From Pleurocapsa minor HA4230-MV1 (GTDB taxonomy: Bacteria > Cyanobacteriota > Cyanobacteriia > Cyanobacteriales > Xenococcaceae): a stretch of DNA of 64,000 nt. Positions 1 through 8,337 of the stretch are shown here, one piece after another. The notes beneath the pieces were generated by a model. It was not told where the DNA came from, did not search any database, and saw only the letters and a program-made list of their open reading frames with translations. The translations under genes were made by a program, and so were the position numbers. Within the stretch, counting starts at the first letter, position 1. Each line of letters starts with the position of its first letter. Location of the stretch: positions 333,211-397,210 of the forward strand of contig JAHHHZ010000017.1 in NCBI GenBank assembly GCA_019359095.1, written 5' to 3'.

Positions 1-554
1 ACTCTTCTAATTCTTTCTAAAGACAGCCCCTGTGCCGCTCGAACTAATTCATCTAGCAACTGTTCTGATAAATCTTGATTGGTTGCTGAAATTAAACGTT
101 GAATTTCTGTTTGAATTTCTGGTGCAGTTGGTAAAGCAAATTCGACTACGGTAATAACTTCTGATAATTCTTCGGGTATCTGTACCTGGGGCGCAATTAT
201 AATAATATTTTTAGGCTGAGATTTTAAAATCCGTGCCAAGTTACGTAACTCACGCGATACAGCAATGTCTTCTAAAAAACGGGAAAAATCTCGCAAAATA
301 AAGACTCCTCCAGCATTTTTGGGCATATTGGTAATAAATTCTAGTGCCTGCAAGGGATTGCGCTTACCAAAACCAATATTATTCGGATTTTCCTGATAGC
401 CATTAACAAAATCCCAAATATAAATATTACGCTTGCCCAATTTCTCTGTGGCGGTGGCGATCGCTTTTTCGGCTCTTTCTTCTTCTCTAGTAGGCAGATA
501 AATTAGGGGGTAACAGGCGCGTAACAGGAGAGAAAACTCTTCGTTGAAATTCAT
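1..554 (-). CDS. ycf46: Ycf46-like AAA ATPase, N-terminal part
   Basis: Reading the minus strand from an ATG at 554 gives an open frame that runs off the left edge of the window, so only about 184 N-terminal residues are present. It starts MNFNEEFSLLLRACYPLIYL and continues with a PTREEERAEKAI stretch and a region ending LSLERIRR. This matches what I know of the N-terminal domain of cyanobacterial and plastid Ycf46-type AAA ATPases. The Walker motifs would lie beyond the window. Ycf46 proteins are conserved in cyanobacteria and have been linked to inorganic carbon use, but the role here is inferred from family only. It is divergent from moaA, with about 150 bp between them. Confidence 0.72.
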   Translation of the reverse strand, partial: MNFNEEFSLLLRACYPLIYLPTREEERAEKAIATATEKLGKRNIYIWDFVNGYQENPNNIGFGKRNPLQALEFITNMPKNAGGVFILRDFSRFLEDIAVSRELRNLARILKSQPKNIIIIAPQVQIPEELSEVITVVEFALPTAPEIQTEIQRLISATNQDLSEQLLDELVRAAQGLSLERIRR

Positions 555-707
555 TATCTGAGATTGTATTATTGCTTGCTGCTAAAAAATTGTCTTATTC
601 TTAATAATATGCTTGATAGTTCGTTAGCTGTATCCAAGTTGATTAGTATTAATTATTAGTCGTCAGTTCTTAGCTCTCAAAATCCTCTTCGCATAATGTT
701 TTAATGC

Positions 708-1694
708 ATGCCGAAAATAGATTATTTACGCATTAGTTTAATTGATAAGTGTAATTTTCGTTGCCAATACTGTATGCCAGAGGGAACGAAGTTTGATTAT
801 GTTCTCAATCATGAGTTGTTAACTAATCAAGAGATTGTGACTTTGGTGCGCCAAGTATTTATTCCTCTGGGGTTTACTAAGTTTCGCCTCACAGGAGGAG
901 AGCCTTTATTGCGACCAAAATTGATAGATTTGGTGGGAGATATCGCCCAGTTACCGCAAACGGAAGATTTGGCTTTGACTACTAATGCTTTCCTGTTAAA
1001 AGATTTAGCCCAACCCCTCTATAATGCTGGTTTAAGACGGATTAATATTAGTTTAGATTCCTTAAACCCAGAAACTTTCGATCGCATTACTGGTAATCAT
1101 GGGCGCAGTCGCTGGCAGCAAACCTGGTCGGGTATACAGACTGCCCATGAGGTAGGTTTCGATCCTTTGAAGCTCAATGTAGTGGTTATTCCTGGTTTAA
1201 ACGATACCGAAGTGTTGGACTTAGCAGAATTAACTATTAAGCGTCAATGGCACGTACGTTTCATTGAATTTATGCCCATCGGCAATCCTGAATTATTTGG
1301 GACTAAAGCTTGGATTGATTCGGCCCAATTACGCCACCAAATACGTCAAAAATGGGGCTTAATGGAATCAAATATTAAAGGCAATGGCCCTGCTGATGTG
1401 TTTCAAATCCCTGGAGCAAAAGGAACTCTCGGCTTTATTTCGCAAATGTCCGAATGTTTTTGCGATCGCTGTAACCGAGTCCGATTATCAGCAGATGGTT
1501 GGCTACGTCCTTGTCTCCTGAATGAAACTGGTCAAATTGACTTGAAAACTGCTCTCCGTAGCGGTGTAGATTTAGCAGAATTACAGACTCAAATTAATCA
1601 GTTGTTGCTACTAAAACCAGAAATAAACTTTAAAGAGCGGGACTCTGGTACAGATGGAAAGTACAGTCGTACCATGTCCCAAATCGGTGGATAA
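708..1694 (+). CDS. moaA: GTP 3',8-cyclase MoaA
   Basis: Radical-SAM enzyme for the first step of molybdenum cofactor synthesis, converting GTP to the 3',8-cyclo intermediate in the cytosol. The N-terminal cluster motif CNFRCQYC places cysteines at residues 15, 19 and 22. The C-terminal [4Fe-4S] ligands follow the C-x2-C-x13-C pattern at residues 252, 255 and 269. The protein ends in the double glycine (SQIGG) that MoaA inserts into its own active site. The length of 328 residues is normal. The ATG at 708 directly precedes the family start PKIDYLRIS. No other moa gene lies nearby, so it stands alone here. Confidence 0.95.
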   Translation: MPKIDYLRISLIDKCNFRCQYCMPEGTKFDYVLNHELLTNQEIVTLVRQVFIPLGFTKFRLTGGEPLLRPKLIDLVGDIAQLPQTEDLALTTNAFLLKDLAQPLYNAGLRRINISLDSLNPETFDRITGNHGRSRWQQTWSGIQTAHEVGFDPLKLNVVVIPGLNDTEVLDLAELTIKRQWHVRFIEFMPIGNPELFGTKAWIDSAQLRHQIRQKWGLMESNIKGNGPADVFQIPGAKGTLGFISQMSECFCDRCNRVRLSADGWLRPCLLNETGQIDLKTALRSGVDLAELQTQINQLLLLKPEINFKERDSGTDGKYSRTMSQIGG

Positions 1695-1819
1695 GTGAAC
1701 TGTGGAATAATTTGATAGTCTTGATATTTGTTGGGTTTCATCTCTCAACTCAACTTACAAGATCTGCGATCGCACCTACAAGTGGGGATTTAAACGATGA
1801 AAGATATTAAAGAATAGCT

Positions 1820-2383
1820 ATGATTGATAGTTTGTCTATTGAACCAACCATTCACTTAGAAAATAGCGATACTTATATTTCAAGAGAAGATGATTTCAAA
1901 ATAACTTTCATTCGTAGTTTGATTAAATTAAACTTTGAAGATGAAATAGGTCATATTACAGCCTATAGGTTTAATTTAAATTATTCAGATAGTGATTTAA
2001 CAAACCTATCAGAAAAAAAATCTACAGGACTTTCCTATATAGCTAGCTTTTTCTTTTTGGAAGAAGGAAAAAATGAAGACTTGTTTGGCTCTATTGTATA
2101 TATCGATCTAGTTTTTATTAAACCTAAATATAGAGGACAAAGATATGCAATCCAAGCAGTGGCTATGTTTCTAAAATATTTTGCTTGTTATGAAACTGTT
2201 TGTTGTTTTCCTGAGCCAACAAAGGATATAGAAGAGAAATATCCGAAAGAAAAGGGTAAATTGCTGATGAGAAGATACTGGTCAAAGCTAGGACTTAATA
2301 AATATAGTGCCAAACAAAATATTCTTTGGACAGATGAATGGTCTATGCCTGACTGGTTAAGAGAACAAATATTTTCTGATTAA
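1820..2383 (+). CDS. GNAT-like acetyltransferase family protein, hypothetical
   Basis: A 187-residue acidic, AT-rich ORF. Near residue 105 it has KYRGQRYAIQAV, which resembles the acetyl-CoA binding loop of GNAT enzymes (R/Q-x-x-G-x-G/A), placed after hydrophobic strands (IVYIDLVFIKP). The helix that follows and the late 'RRYWSKLGLNKY' segment also fit a GNAT layout. The normal glycine in the loop is replaced by Arg, so the fold assignment is tentative. The substrate cannot be told. It lies between moaA and an IS1 remnant and is more AT-rich than moaA, which suggests accessory DNA. Confidence 0.45.
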   Translation: MIDSLSIEPTIHLENSDTYISREDDFKITFIRSLIKLNFEDEIGHITAYRFNLNYSDSDLTNLSEKKSTGLSYIASFFFLEEGKNEDLFGSIVYIDLVFIKPKYRGQRYAIQAVAMFLKYFACYETVCCFPEPTKDIEEKYPKEKGKLLMRRYWSKLGLNKYSAKQNILWTDEWSMPDWLREQIFSD

Positions 2384-2519
2384 ATGATCGCTCTGCCCCT
2401 TCATCCCCAACACCTCTAAAATCTTTCTCACTGGTGTTTTCTCCACCTCCAGCTTCTCGACTCGTGCTAATAACCGCTTGGGAATATAACGAGACTTTTT
2501 AGTGCGATCGCTAATCTAT

Positions 2520-2550
2520 AGGTTGGGTAGCGCGAAGCAAAACCCAACAC
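2520..2550. repeat. Palindromic GTTGGGT...ACCCAAC repeat
   Basis: GTTGGGT at 2522 pairs with ACCCAAC at 2542 to form a short hairpin with a loop containing GCGCGAAGC. A related unit occurs at 45765-45814. This looks like a short dispersed cyanobacterial repeat. The surrounding 2384-2635 stretch holds no convincing gene. Confidence 0.5.
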
Positions 2551-2635
2551 CAACTAAAGCATGAAATAAACGTTATTGCTGGTTGCAGTGAATTAAGTTT
2601 GAAATGGCGATCGCTTGTTATGAGTTAGATTTTAG

Positions 2636-2929
2636 TGCGATCGCTCACAGACAACTTTTAGCAAATTATGGTGGATAATTCGAGGTTGGGAATGTTTTTT
2701 GTATATTACTGACGGATGGAAAGTCTATCCTTGCTTTATTAATGATTGCGACCATTTAATCAGCAAGATAGGGATGACCAGAGTCGAAGGTGAAAACTCA
2801 CGACTTCGGCATTACTTAGCTCGTTTACATCGAAAAACATTTTGTTATTCTAAATCTATCGAGATGCTTGAGGCTTCTGTTCGACTCCTGACATACTATC
2901 TCAAACATTGGAAAATTCCTCTTTTTTGA
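2636..2929 (+). pseudogene. IS1-family transposase, C-terminal remnant
   Basis: The frame read from about 2636 gives CDRSQTTFSKLWWIIRGW followed by YITDGWKVYPC and the late signature RVEGENSRLRHYLARLHRKT. These match the C-terminal half of cyanobacterial IS1-type DDE transposases. An in-frame TAG at 2633 and the missing N-terminal half show it is a fragment. Downstream, about 2945-2959 holds GTGCAACGCCCTA, which may be the right terminal repeat; the left end is not present nearby. The fragment would not be active. Confidence 0.8.
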
Positions 2930-2969
2930 TTAGTCATCTATTTATTGTGCAACGCCCTAATAGCTTTTG

Positions 2970-4697
2970 TTAATAGTGATTCCCTACCTTGCGGTGATGA
3001 ACAGCAGTTAAGCCATCAGGGTTAGAAACTCGACCCAAAGCGACCTGACTATAGACGACCCAGTGATCGCTACATTCCATACGGCTCAATACTTCACACT
3101 CAAGATACGCCAAAGCATCGGTTAAAATAGGTGAGCCATTAGCAGCGGTTTGGGTATCGATCCCAGCAAAACGATCGGCACCAGGTTTAAATCGCTTAAG
3201 AAAGTGTTTCATCAAGCCTTGATACTTACCTTCTTCCAAGATGTTTAAGACAAAGCGATCGCCCACTTGCATTAATGATTCAATCGCCCGATCTTTAGCT
3301 ACAGCAATAGTTAAGCCGATGGGTTCAAAACTAGCTTGAGATACCCAGGAAGCTAACATGGCACTGCTTAAGTTGTCTTTGGTAGCGGTAATAATATAGA
3401 GTCCACCACTCAAACGACCGATCGCTTTATCTAAATCGGTGTCCAAAGATTTCATCTGTTTGACTAAATCTTTACGGGTAAGTAGTTGTCCCAAGTCAAC
3501 CCCCGATTCTTCGCATACCTGATAGTCTGCTGCGGTGGGAGTATTTTTAATTTTAATCGGCGGAAAACCAGGTTTTAGACCAGCTTCTCGGAATTTGGTG
3601 AGTAAAGGATCGATTGGTTCATCATCATCACCATAGGATTCAAATGCGCCAATTAGCTGCTTATCTTTAGCTGCTGCGAGAACTGTACCCAAGTTTGCTG
3701 TGATATCCTCTTGGTTTTTACTTGCCAGGGGAGGCATACCCAGAACAATTCCCATAGAACGATTAACAATCTCGTGGACTTCAGTACTATCAGCCGATCG
3801 CAGATCGACCATTTCTACTTCTACGCCAGTTTTGGTAATCCCTTTAGCAATTGCTTGACTCAGGCGATCGCTATAGCCATAATCAGCCACATAAAAAACA
3901 GCAACGCTCTTTTCTGCCTTAGTTTGGGCATTACTCCAGTTACGATAGCGATCGAGTAATTCCTGGATGTTATGGCGCAATAAAGGTCCATGTCCATTAG
4001 CTACCAGATTGATTTCCCCTAGCTGATCCATCCGTTTCATCGCCGAAAGCACAGAACGAGCATTAGGGCCCATCAAGCAGTCATAATAAAAGCGATAGTC
4101 TTTGGCGATCGCTTTTAAATCTTCGTCATAGGTAGCATCAGAACAATAGTGCAGACCAAAGGCATCACAGGTAAACAAAATAGCCGATTTTCGATCGTAG
4201 CTAAAAATAGTATCTGGCCAGTGAAGATTCGGCGCATTAACAAACTCAATCACATGACCCTGACCGAGATCTAGAGTCTCGCCATTTTTGGCAATAATTG
4301 TCTCAAATGGTTGATGAACTAAATCCTCCAAAAACTTGATCGCCATCTTGGAAGCTACTATTGTCGCTTGAGGCGCAAGTTCGAGAAAATCTTTAACCAA
4401 CCCACTATGATCGGGTTCAGTATGGCTAATAATTAAATAATTAATCTCTTTGGGGTCAATTAAACCCTGTAAAGCCTCTAGATATAGCTCCCGAAACTTA
4501 GCATGGGAGGTATCAACTAAAGCTGTCTGCTCACCTTGGATTAAATAAGAATTATAAGTAGTGCCGTTTTGCAGACCAAATTCAATATCAAAGCGATCGC
4601 GATCCCAGTCTAGAGAACGAATTACTGTTGTATTAAGACCGACCTCGGCAGTTTGAATACTTAACCTAGGTTGGGTTTTAATTGGTGTTGCGACCAT
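2970..4697 (-). CDS. flv3: Three-domain flavodiiron protein, Flv3-like
   Basis: Cyanobacterial class C flavodiiron protein that reduces O2 to water using photosynthetic electrons, protecting photosystem I. Three domains are visible: an N-terminal beta-lactamase-like diiron domain (about 1-260), a flavodoxin-like domain (about 265-410) and a C-terminal flavin reductase domain (about 430-575). The diiron ligands are canonical: H92, E94, D96 and H97 in SHTEPDHSG, with H159, D178 and H236 in matching positions. Flv1 and Flv2 lack these ligands, so this is of the Flv3/Flv4 type. I favour Flv3 because no flv2 partner is adjacent, but Flv4 is not excluded. Length 575 is normal. The ATG at 4697 fits the family start. 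Confidence 0.9.
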   Translation of the reverse strand: MVATPIKTQPRLSIQTAEVGLNTTVIRSLDWDRDRFDIEFGLQNGTTYNSYLIQGEQTALVDTSHAKFRELYLEALQGLIDPKEINYLIISHTEPDHSGLVKDFLELAPQATIVASKMAIKFLEDLVHQPFETIIAKNGETLDLGQGHVIEFVNAPNLHWPDTIFSYDRKSAILFTCDAFGLHYCSDATYDEDLKAIAKDYRFYYDCLMGPNARSVLSAMKRMDQLGEINLVANGHGPLLRHNIQELLDRYRNWSNAQTKAEKSVAVFYVADYGYSDRLSQAIAKGITKTGVEVEMVDLRSADSTEVHEIVNRSMGIVLGMPPLASKNQEDITANLGTVLAAAKDKQLIGAFESYGDDDEPIDPLLTKFREAGLKPGFPPIKIKNTPTAADYQVCEESGVDLGQLLTRKDLVKQMKSLDTDLDKAIGRLSGGLYIITATKDNLSSAMLASWVSQASFEPIGLTIAVAKDRAIESLMQVGDRFVLNILEEGKYQGLMKHFLKRFKPGADRFAGIDTQTAANGSPILTDALAYLECEVLSRMECSDHWVVYSQVALGRVSNPDGLTAVHHRKVGNHY

Positions 4698-4867
4698 ATC
4701 CCCTCTTCTTAACGTTTATTAAAATTTTTTTACTCTTCTTTATTGTGCCACGACTTTTTGATTACTAATTACTGATGTTTTATGTGGTGGGCATTAAGAA
4801 GCTTAAAAATTTTGCAGCACAATTAACTTGATTGCCCACCCTACGGCTACTGGTCATTGCTCATTGT

Positions 4868-5695
4868 TCAAGCAGATTTGATGTTGGTTACTTTTTCAAC
4901 CAAATTTAAAACATCATGACGACTTAACTTTGATTTACCGATCGCGATCGCATCTAATGTACCTCTAGCCAATATGTAAGGTATTTGGCAAAAATTTAGA
5001 GCAGGACTACCTTTGGGCAAAGATTCGATATATAAACTAGCCTGCTTTAACTGTTGGCGGGCATAATTCTGTACATCTTGATTTGTCCAGTCGTCGGGGA
5101 TAAAACTAACTCCCCGTTGAATATCTTCCTCTTGGTTACGAACAATATTAACTGCCTGTAAACCCCGTCCAAAAGCGATCGCTTGAGTTCGATCGGTTAT
5201 AGTACCATCGTACCAACTCCAGAGGTCTGAGAGTAATAAACCGACTGCCCCTGCTACGCTAAAAGTGTAACGGTCTAAATCAGCTTCATTGGCGATCGTC
5301 CAATTTTGCTCTGCCCAATATGCCATTCGATCCGCCATCGCTGCGGTGGCATCACAGATTCGAGGAGCGATCGTTTTTGGGGCAAGACTCGCCCATTCGC
5401 CAATAGACAAACTGACATCGGGTAAAACAGCATTGTATTCTGCTAAATCTGCACCAATGCGGGCATAGGAGTCAAGATCGGTTATTTCCTGCAATCTTAG
5501 ACTAATAGAACGTAACAGCAGAGCTTTTGTCTGGTTATCAAGGTCAGGAGTATCTTCTATTTCATCAATAGCGCGCATACAAAGATAAGCTGATGCTACA
5601 GCATCCTGAAGCTTCTCAGGTAAACGGGCGATCGGAATGTAAAATGTTCTACTAGTTTGCTTTAGGGTTTCTAAGGCCCTATCTTTTGAATTCAT
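4868..5695 (-). CDS. Squalene/phytoene synthase family protein
   Basis: A 275-residue all-alpha prenyl transferase of the squalene/phytoene synthase family, which joins two prenyl diphosphates head to head. The first Asp-rich motif is seen at D44-E-I-E-D48. The YTFSVAGAVGLLLSDLW segment (about 143-159) matches the YxxxVAGxVG signature. The second Asp-rich motif reads NIVRNQEEDIQRG (183-195); the first Asp expected there is Asn187, while D191 is kept. The FIPDDW that follows resembles squalene synthases more than phytoene synthases. Whether it makes squalene, another product, or is inactive cannot be told. It is a single gene, divergent from the ferredoxin gene. Confidence 0.82.
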   Translation of the reverse strand: MNSKDRALETLKQTSRTFYIPIARLPEKLQDAVASAYLCMRAIDEIEDTPDLDNQTKALLLRSISLRLQEITDLDSYARIGADLAEYNAVLPDVSLSIGEWASLAPKTIAPRICDATAAMADRMAYWAEQNWTIANEADLDRYTFSVAGAVGLLLSDLWSWYDGTITDRTQAIAFGRGLQAVNIVRNQEEDIQRGVSFIPDDWTNQDVQNYARQQLKQASLYIESLPKGSPALNFCQIPYILARGTLDAIAIGKSKLSRHDVLNLVEKVTNIKSA

Positions 5696-5954
5696 TAGCT
5701 TCGCTACTCCTCACGCTGACCAACAATTATCATGATGCTCGCCCTCAAATATCGGGGATGATCGATGACTTATCGAAAAGCATACACCAGAAACTTTAAT
5801 TTCTCGGTGAGAAATGAGCCAATTTTTACTTCGCTTGATTAAAATGATTCAAATCAACTACTAATAGTTCGAGCTATTTCTGAATGAGCGGATTATGAGA
5901 AGATAATAAATCTAGTTAAATTCATCAATTTATCGGTACAAATTCGCGATCGCC

Positions 5955-6272
5955 ATGTCTAATACTTACAGCGTTGAAATCAATCATCAGGGTACAACCC
6001 AAACTATTCAAGTTGCTGAATCACAAACTATTTTAGACGCAGCAACTAGTGCAGGGATCGATCTTCCCTATTCCTGTAGTGCTGGAGTTTGTACAACCTG
6101 TGCTGCTCAAATTATTTCAGGAGAAGTCGAACAAAGCGACGGCATGGGAGTCTCTCCCGAATTGCAGGCGGAAGGTTATGCTTTACTTTGTGTAGCCTAC
6201 CCCAGATCTGATATCAAACTCGAATCTGGGAAAGAAGATATTGTTTACGCCAAACAATTCGGTAATCAATAA
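5955..6272 (+). CDS. Plant-type [2Fe-2S] ferredoxin
   Basis: A 105-residue soluble electron carrier. Cluster ligands are C41, C46, C49 and C79 in the C-x4-C-x2-C-x29-C pattern of photosynthetic ferredoxins (CSAGVCTTC and LLCVAYP). The chain is about eight residues longer than typical PetF (about 97), with a C-terminal extension KQFGNQ. The typical ferredoxin has an acidic surface; this one reads SGEVEQSDG in the loop after the cluster. Its redox partner is unknown; it may be a secondary isoform rather than the main photosynthetic ferredoxin. It stands alone, with the toxin-antitoxin cassette beginning 165 bp downstream. Confidence 0.9.
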   Translation: MSNTYSVEINHQGTTQTIQVAESQTILDAATSAGIDLPYSCSAGVCTTCAAQIISGEVEQSDGMGVSPELQAEGYALLCVAYPRSDIKLESGKEDIVYAKQFGNQ

Positions 6273-6421
6273 TTCATGCTAAATCCAATTGTCAGAGGTA
6301 GTGAGGCGATCGCATTTTTCTGTAGAGTCCACTAAAACTTCGGCGATTAGGCGACCCCTAGCCTACGGATCGCTATTCTAGAATTGAGCAATTATAGTCA
6401 TTCCAAAGTTGAAAGGCTTAG

Positions 6422-6428
6422 AGGAGGA
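6422..6428 (+). promoter_or_regulatory. Strong ribosome binding site deciding mntA start
   Basis: AGGAGGA lies nine bases before the ATG at 6438. An upstream in-frame start at 6384 would place this site inside the coding frame, so 6438 is preferred. Confidence 0.7.
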
Positions 6429-6437
6429 ATTGATTTT

Positions 6438-6773
6438 ATGAATATTTCAAGGTTGACAAACACCCAGCTAACCTTACCGATAGAAATCCCTCGCGAGCAA
6501 TTAGAGAAATTTTGTATCAGACATCGGGTTGCTAAATTATCTTTGTTTGGTTCGATCTTGCGAGATGATTTCACAGATGAGAGCGATATTGATTTTTTGG
6601 TGGAGTTTCAAAAAGGTTACACACCAACGTTTTTAGCGCTGGCGCAAATGGAGGATGTGTTATCGGAGTTATTGCAAGGACGAAAGGTGGATTTGAGGAC
6701 ACAGGCGGAACTCAGCCCCTATTTCCGTGATCGCGTCATGGCAGAGGCTAGGGTTCAATATGAGTGCAGTTGA
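6438..6773 (+). CDS. mntA: MntA-type minimal nucleotidyltransferase antitoxin
   Basis: A 111-residue minimal nucleotidyltransferase. The signature is G38-S39 followed by D50-x-D52 (FGSILRDDFTDESDIDFLVEF), the metal-binding core of the Pol beta fold. In characterised MNT/HEPN pairs, MntA adds AMP groups to a tyrosine of HepT and so neutralises it; that role is inferred here from the adjacent HEPN gene. The start at 6438 was chosen for its strong ribosome binding site. The 3' end overlaps the hepT start by 14 bases, a sign of translational coupling. Confidence 0.88.
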   Translation: MNISRLTNTQLTLPIEIPREQLEKFCIRHRVAKLSLFGSILRDDFTDESDIDFLVEFQKGYTPTFLALAQMEDVLSELLQGRKVDLRTQAELSPYFRDRVMAEARVQYECS

Positions 6774-7110
6774 TGATATCTCCCGATTGAGACACATTGC
6801 TGATGCTTGCCGAGAGGCGTTGTTATTTATTGAGGGTTGCGATCGCGCAGATCTAAGCAAAAACCGAATGCTAGCACTGTCTTTAGTGAAGGAGCTAGAA
6901 ATTATCGGGGAAGCCGCCAACAATATTTCTAAGGACTGTCAAGACCTTTATCCACAAGTTCCCTGGCGAGCAATTGTGGGTATGAGAAATCGCCTGATTC
7001 ATGCTTACTTTGGCATTGATTATGATGTCGTATGGCAGACTGTTACTGAAAGTTTGCCAGCTTTATTGGTTGAGGTAGAAGGCATCATCAAAAATGAAAC
7101 TAATGTTTAG
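6760..7110 (+). CDS. hepT: HepT-type HEPN ribonuclease toxin
   Basis: A 116-residue HEPN-domain protein, the likely toxin of the MntA/HepT pair. The RX4H catalytic motif is present as R76-N-R-L-I-H81, followed by a tyrosine (HAY), the residue that MntA modifies in studied homologues. The WRAIVGMRNRLIHAYF block is typical of the family. An upstream in-frame ATG at 6727 lies deep inside mntA; the ATG at 6760 starts at the family N-terminus and overlaps the mntA stop. All key residues are intact, so the toxin may be functional. Its 3' end overlaps the next gene by 17 bases. Confidence 0.9.
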   Translation: MSAVDDISRLRHIADACREALLFIEGCDRADLSKNRMLALSLVKELEIIGEAANNISKDCQDLYPQVPWRAIVGMRNRLIHAYFGIDYDVVWQTVTESLPALLVEVEGIIKNETNV

Positions 7111-7342
7111 ATGTCATGTTTGTGGTTCGGGCGAGTCCCATTCTGAGGTTGTTAGCGAGGTTTTTAATATTCAGGGAAAATTCTATTTAATAGAAAATAT
7201 TCCTGCTACGGTTTGCTCTCGCTGTGGGGAGGAGGTATTTAGCCGAGAGACAACCGATCGGATTAGGGTTATGTTACATAGGCAAGAACAGCCCATTAGA
7301 TCTATTCCTTTAAAGGTTTTTTCGTATGGCGAAGCCGTTTGA
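7094..7342 (+). CDS. YgiT-type zinc finger protein
   Basis: An 82-residue protein with two CxxC pairs (CHVC near residue 8 and CSRCGEEVF near residue 41), the layout of YgiT/MqsA N-terminal zinc domains. Such proteins often accompany toxin genes, in cyanobacteria usually a DUF4258 partner. Here no DUF4258 gene is present; it sits directly after hepT with an overlapping start at 7094 (an alternative ATG is at 7103). It could be a leftover antitoxin half of a second module or a third component of the MntA/HepT operon. There is no HTH half as in full MqsA. Confidence 0.75.
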   Translation: MKLMFRCHVCGSGESHSEVVSEVFNIQGKFYLIENIPATVCSRCGEEVFSRETTDRIRVMLHRQEQPIRSIPLKVFSYGEAV

Positions 7343-7367
7343 GAAGTTGGATCATTATTAGACGAAG

Positions 7368-7766
7368 ATGGCACTCATGAAAATTGCTGATTTCTGGAAG
7401 AAGTTTGATCAAGAGTGGGATGCAACAAATCACTTCACGTTGATTGTGCAGGGTGATACTTCTTTGACAGAAGATATTTTTGCTTACAAGCTTTATATCA
7501 ACGGCAATATTCATGGAACAGGAGTAAGATTTACCCATTTAGCTCCACCCAACAGTATTTACGTGCGGCTCAAAGCAGGAGGCTATCGCATCATCTTACG
7601 AGAGTATGATGCAAGGAAAGCAGACCGCATGGAGTCTAATACACTGCCTATCGAGATTGATTATGATGAACAGATACTGATTCGAGCTTCATTGCGAGAT
7701 GGGCAACTTGTGCTGTCTTTTGATGATATCGCCCAACAGAGCCACTACGTTAAAATTAAAAAGTAG
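7368..7766 (+). CDS. Hypothetical protein in toxin-antitoxin cassette
   Basis: A 132-residue protein I do not recognise. It has no signal peptide or membrane segment. It seems beta-rich in the middle (FTLIVQGDTSLTEDIFAYKLYINGN, then VRLKAGGYRIILREYD), which could be a small beta-sandwich, with a lysine-rich end (HYVKIKK). It lies 25 bp after the YgiT-like gene and 21 bp before the next gene, on the same strand, so it is probably cotranscribed with its neighbours. Start choice between codons 1 and 4 (two Met) is open. Confidence 0.6.
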   Translation: MALMKIADFWKKFDQEWDATNHFTLIVQGDTSLTEDIFAYKLYINGNIHGTGVRFTHLAPPNSIYVRLKAGGYRIILREYDARKADRMESNTLPIEIDYDEQILIRASLRDGQLVLSFDDIAQQSHYVKIKK

Positions 7767-7787
7767 AGTTAGAACGAGGTTAAGCCG

Positions 7788-8063
7788 ATGGCAGTTCGAC
7801 AACGCCGTTACAGCAAAGAAGAGTTAGCTCAACGTGGGCAAGAACTCTATGAATCCACCATTCAGCAGCAGGTCGAGGCGGGAAATGAGGGTAAGATTGT
7901 GGCGATCGACATCGAAACTGGAGCCTTCGAGGTCGATGAAAATGTCGTGCCTGCAACTAATCGTTTGTTTGAGCAATACCCCGCAGCTCAGCCCTGGGTG
8001 ATTCGGATTGGGCATCGTGCCGTCGATCACTTTGGGGCAAGAAGTCTTAAAAAAAATCCATGA
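7788..8063 (+). CDS. Hypothetical protein paired with aspartic protease
   Basis: A 91-residue protein with a charged N-terminal helix (RRYSKEELAQRGQELYEST) and a C-terminal region with IVAIDIETGAFEVDE and QPWVIRIGHRAVDHFGARS. It resembles small cyanobacterial proteins that are commonly encoded just before a clan AA aspartic protease gene, perhaps an antitoxin-like partner; that function is not established. Its stop overlaps the next ATG (ATGA at 8060-8063), pointing to coupled translation. Confidence 0.65.
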   Translation: MAVRQRRYSKEELAQRGQELYESTIQQQVEAGNEGKIVAIDIETGAFEVDENVVPATNRLFEQYPAAQPWVIRIGHRAVDHFGARSLKKNP

Positions 8064-8290
8064 TTTACGGAGTGGTAAATTTACGACGAGAAGCAACGCT
8101 TCCCCTTGTTGTTGGTAACATAAATAAAAAGCAGAAAATGATTGATACCGTTATCGATACAGGATTTAGCGGATTCATAACTTTGCCATCTTCAATTATT
8201 ACTACCCTGGATTTACCTTGGAGTGCCTCAGATCTTGTTACATTGGGCGACGGGAGCGAAACCCTGATCGTCAAAATTGAAGAACTGTGA
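8060..8290 (+). CDS. Clan AA aspartic protease-like protein, C-terminally short
   Basis: A 76-residue retropepsin-like protein. The active-site signature is V-I-D33-T-G-F-S-G-F with the usual hydrophobic strand before it. Members of this family are usually near 110-130 residues and continue past the DGS flap-like strand; this one ends soon after GDGSETLIVKIEEL with a TGA at 8288. Nothing resembling the missing C-terminal half follows before lepB. It is either a truncated gene or an unusually short form. It is translationally coupled to the preceding gene. Confidence 0.65.
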   Translation: MIYGVVNLRREATLPLVVGNINKKQKMIDTVIDTGFSGFITLPSSIITTLDLPWSASDLVTLGDGSETLIVKIEEL

Positions 8291-8337
8291 TTCCGCACCA
8301 TATCTATCAGTTGGCGTAGTATAAAGCAACCGCATAA

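Noticed and set aside
555..707. Molybdenum cofactor riboswitch upstream of moaA
   Set aside because: The 153 bp gap is AT-rich and shows no paired structure of the size expected.
2400..2520. Minus-strand reading KKSRYIPKRLLARVEKLEVEK that looks protein-like
   Set aside because: It has no start, is only about 40 codons and matched no family I know; it may be a fragment but I could not support it.
2970..4697. Part of an flv4-sll0218-flv2 operon
   Set aside because: Only one flavodiiron gene is here, with no partner on either side.
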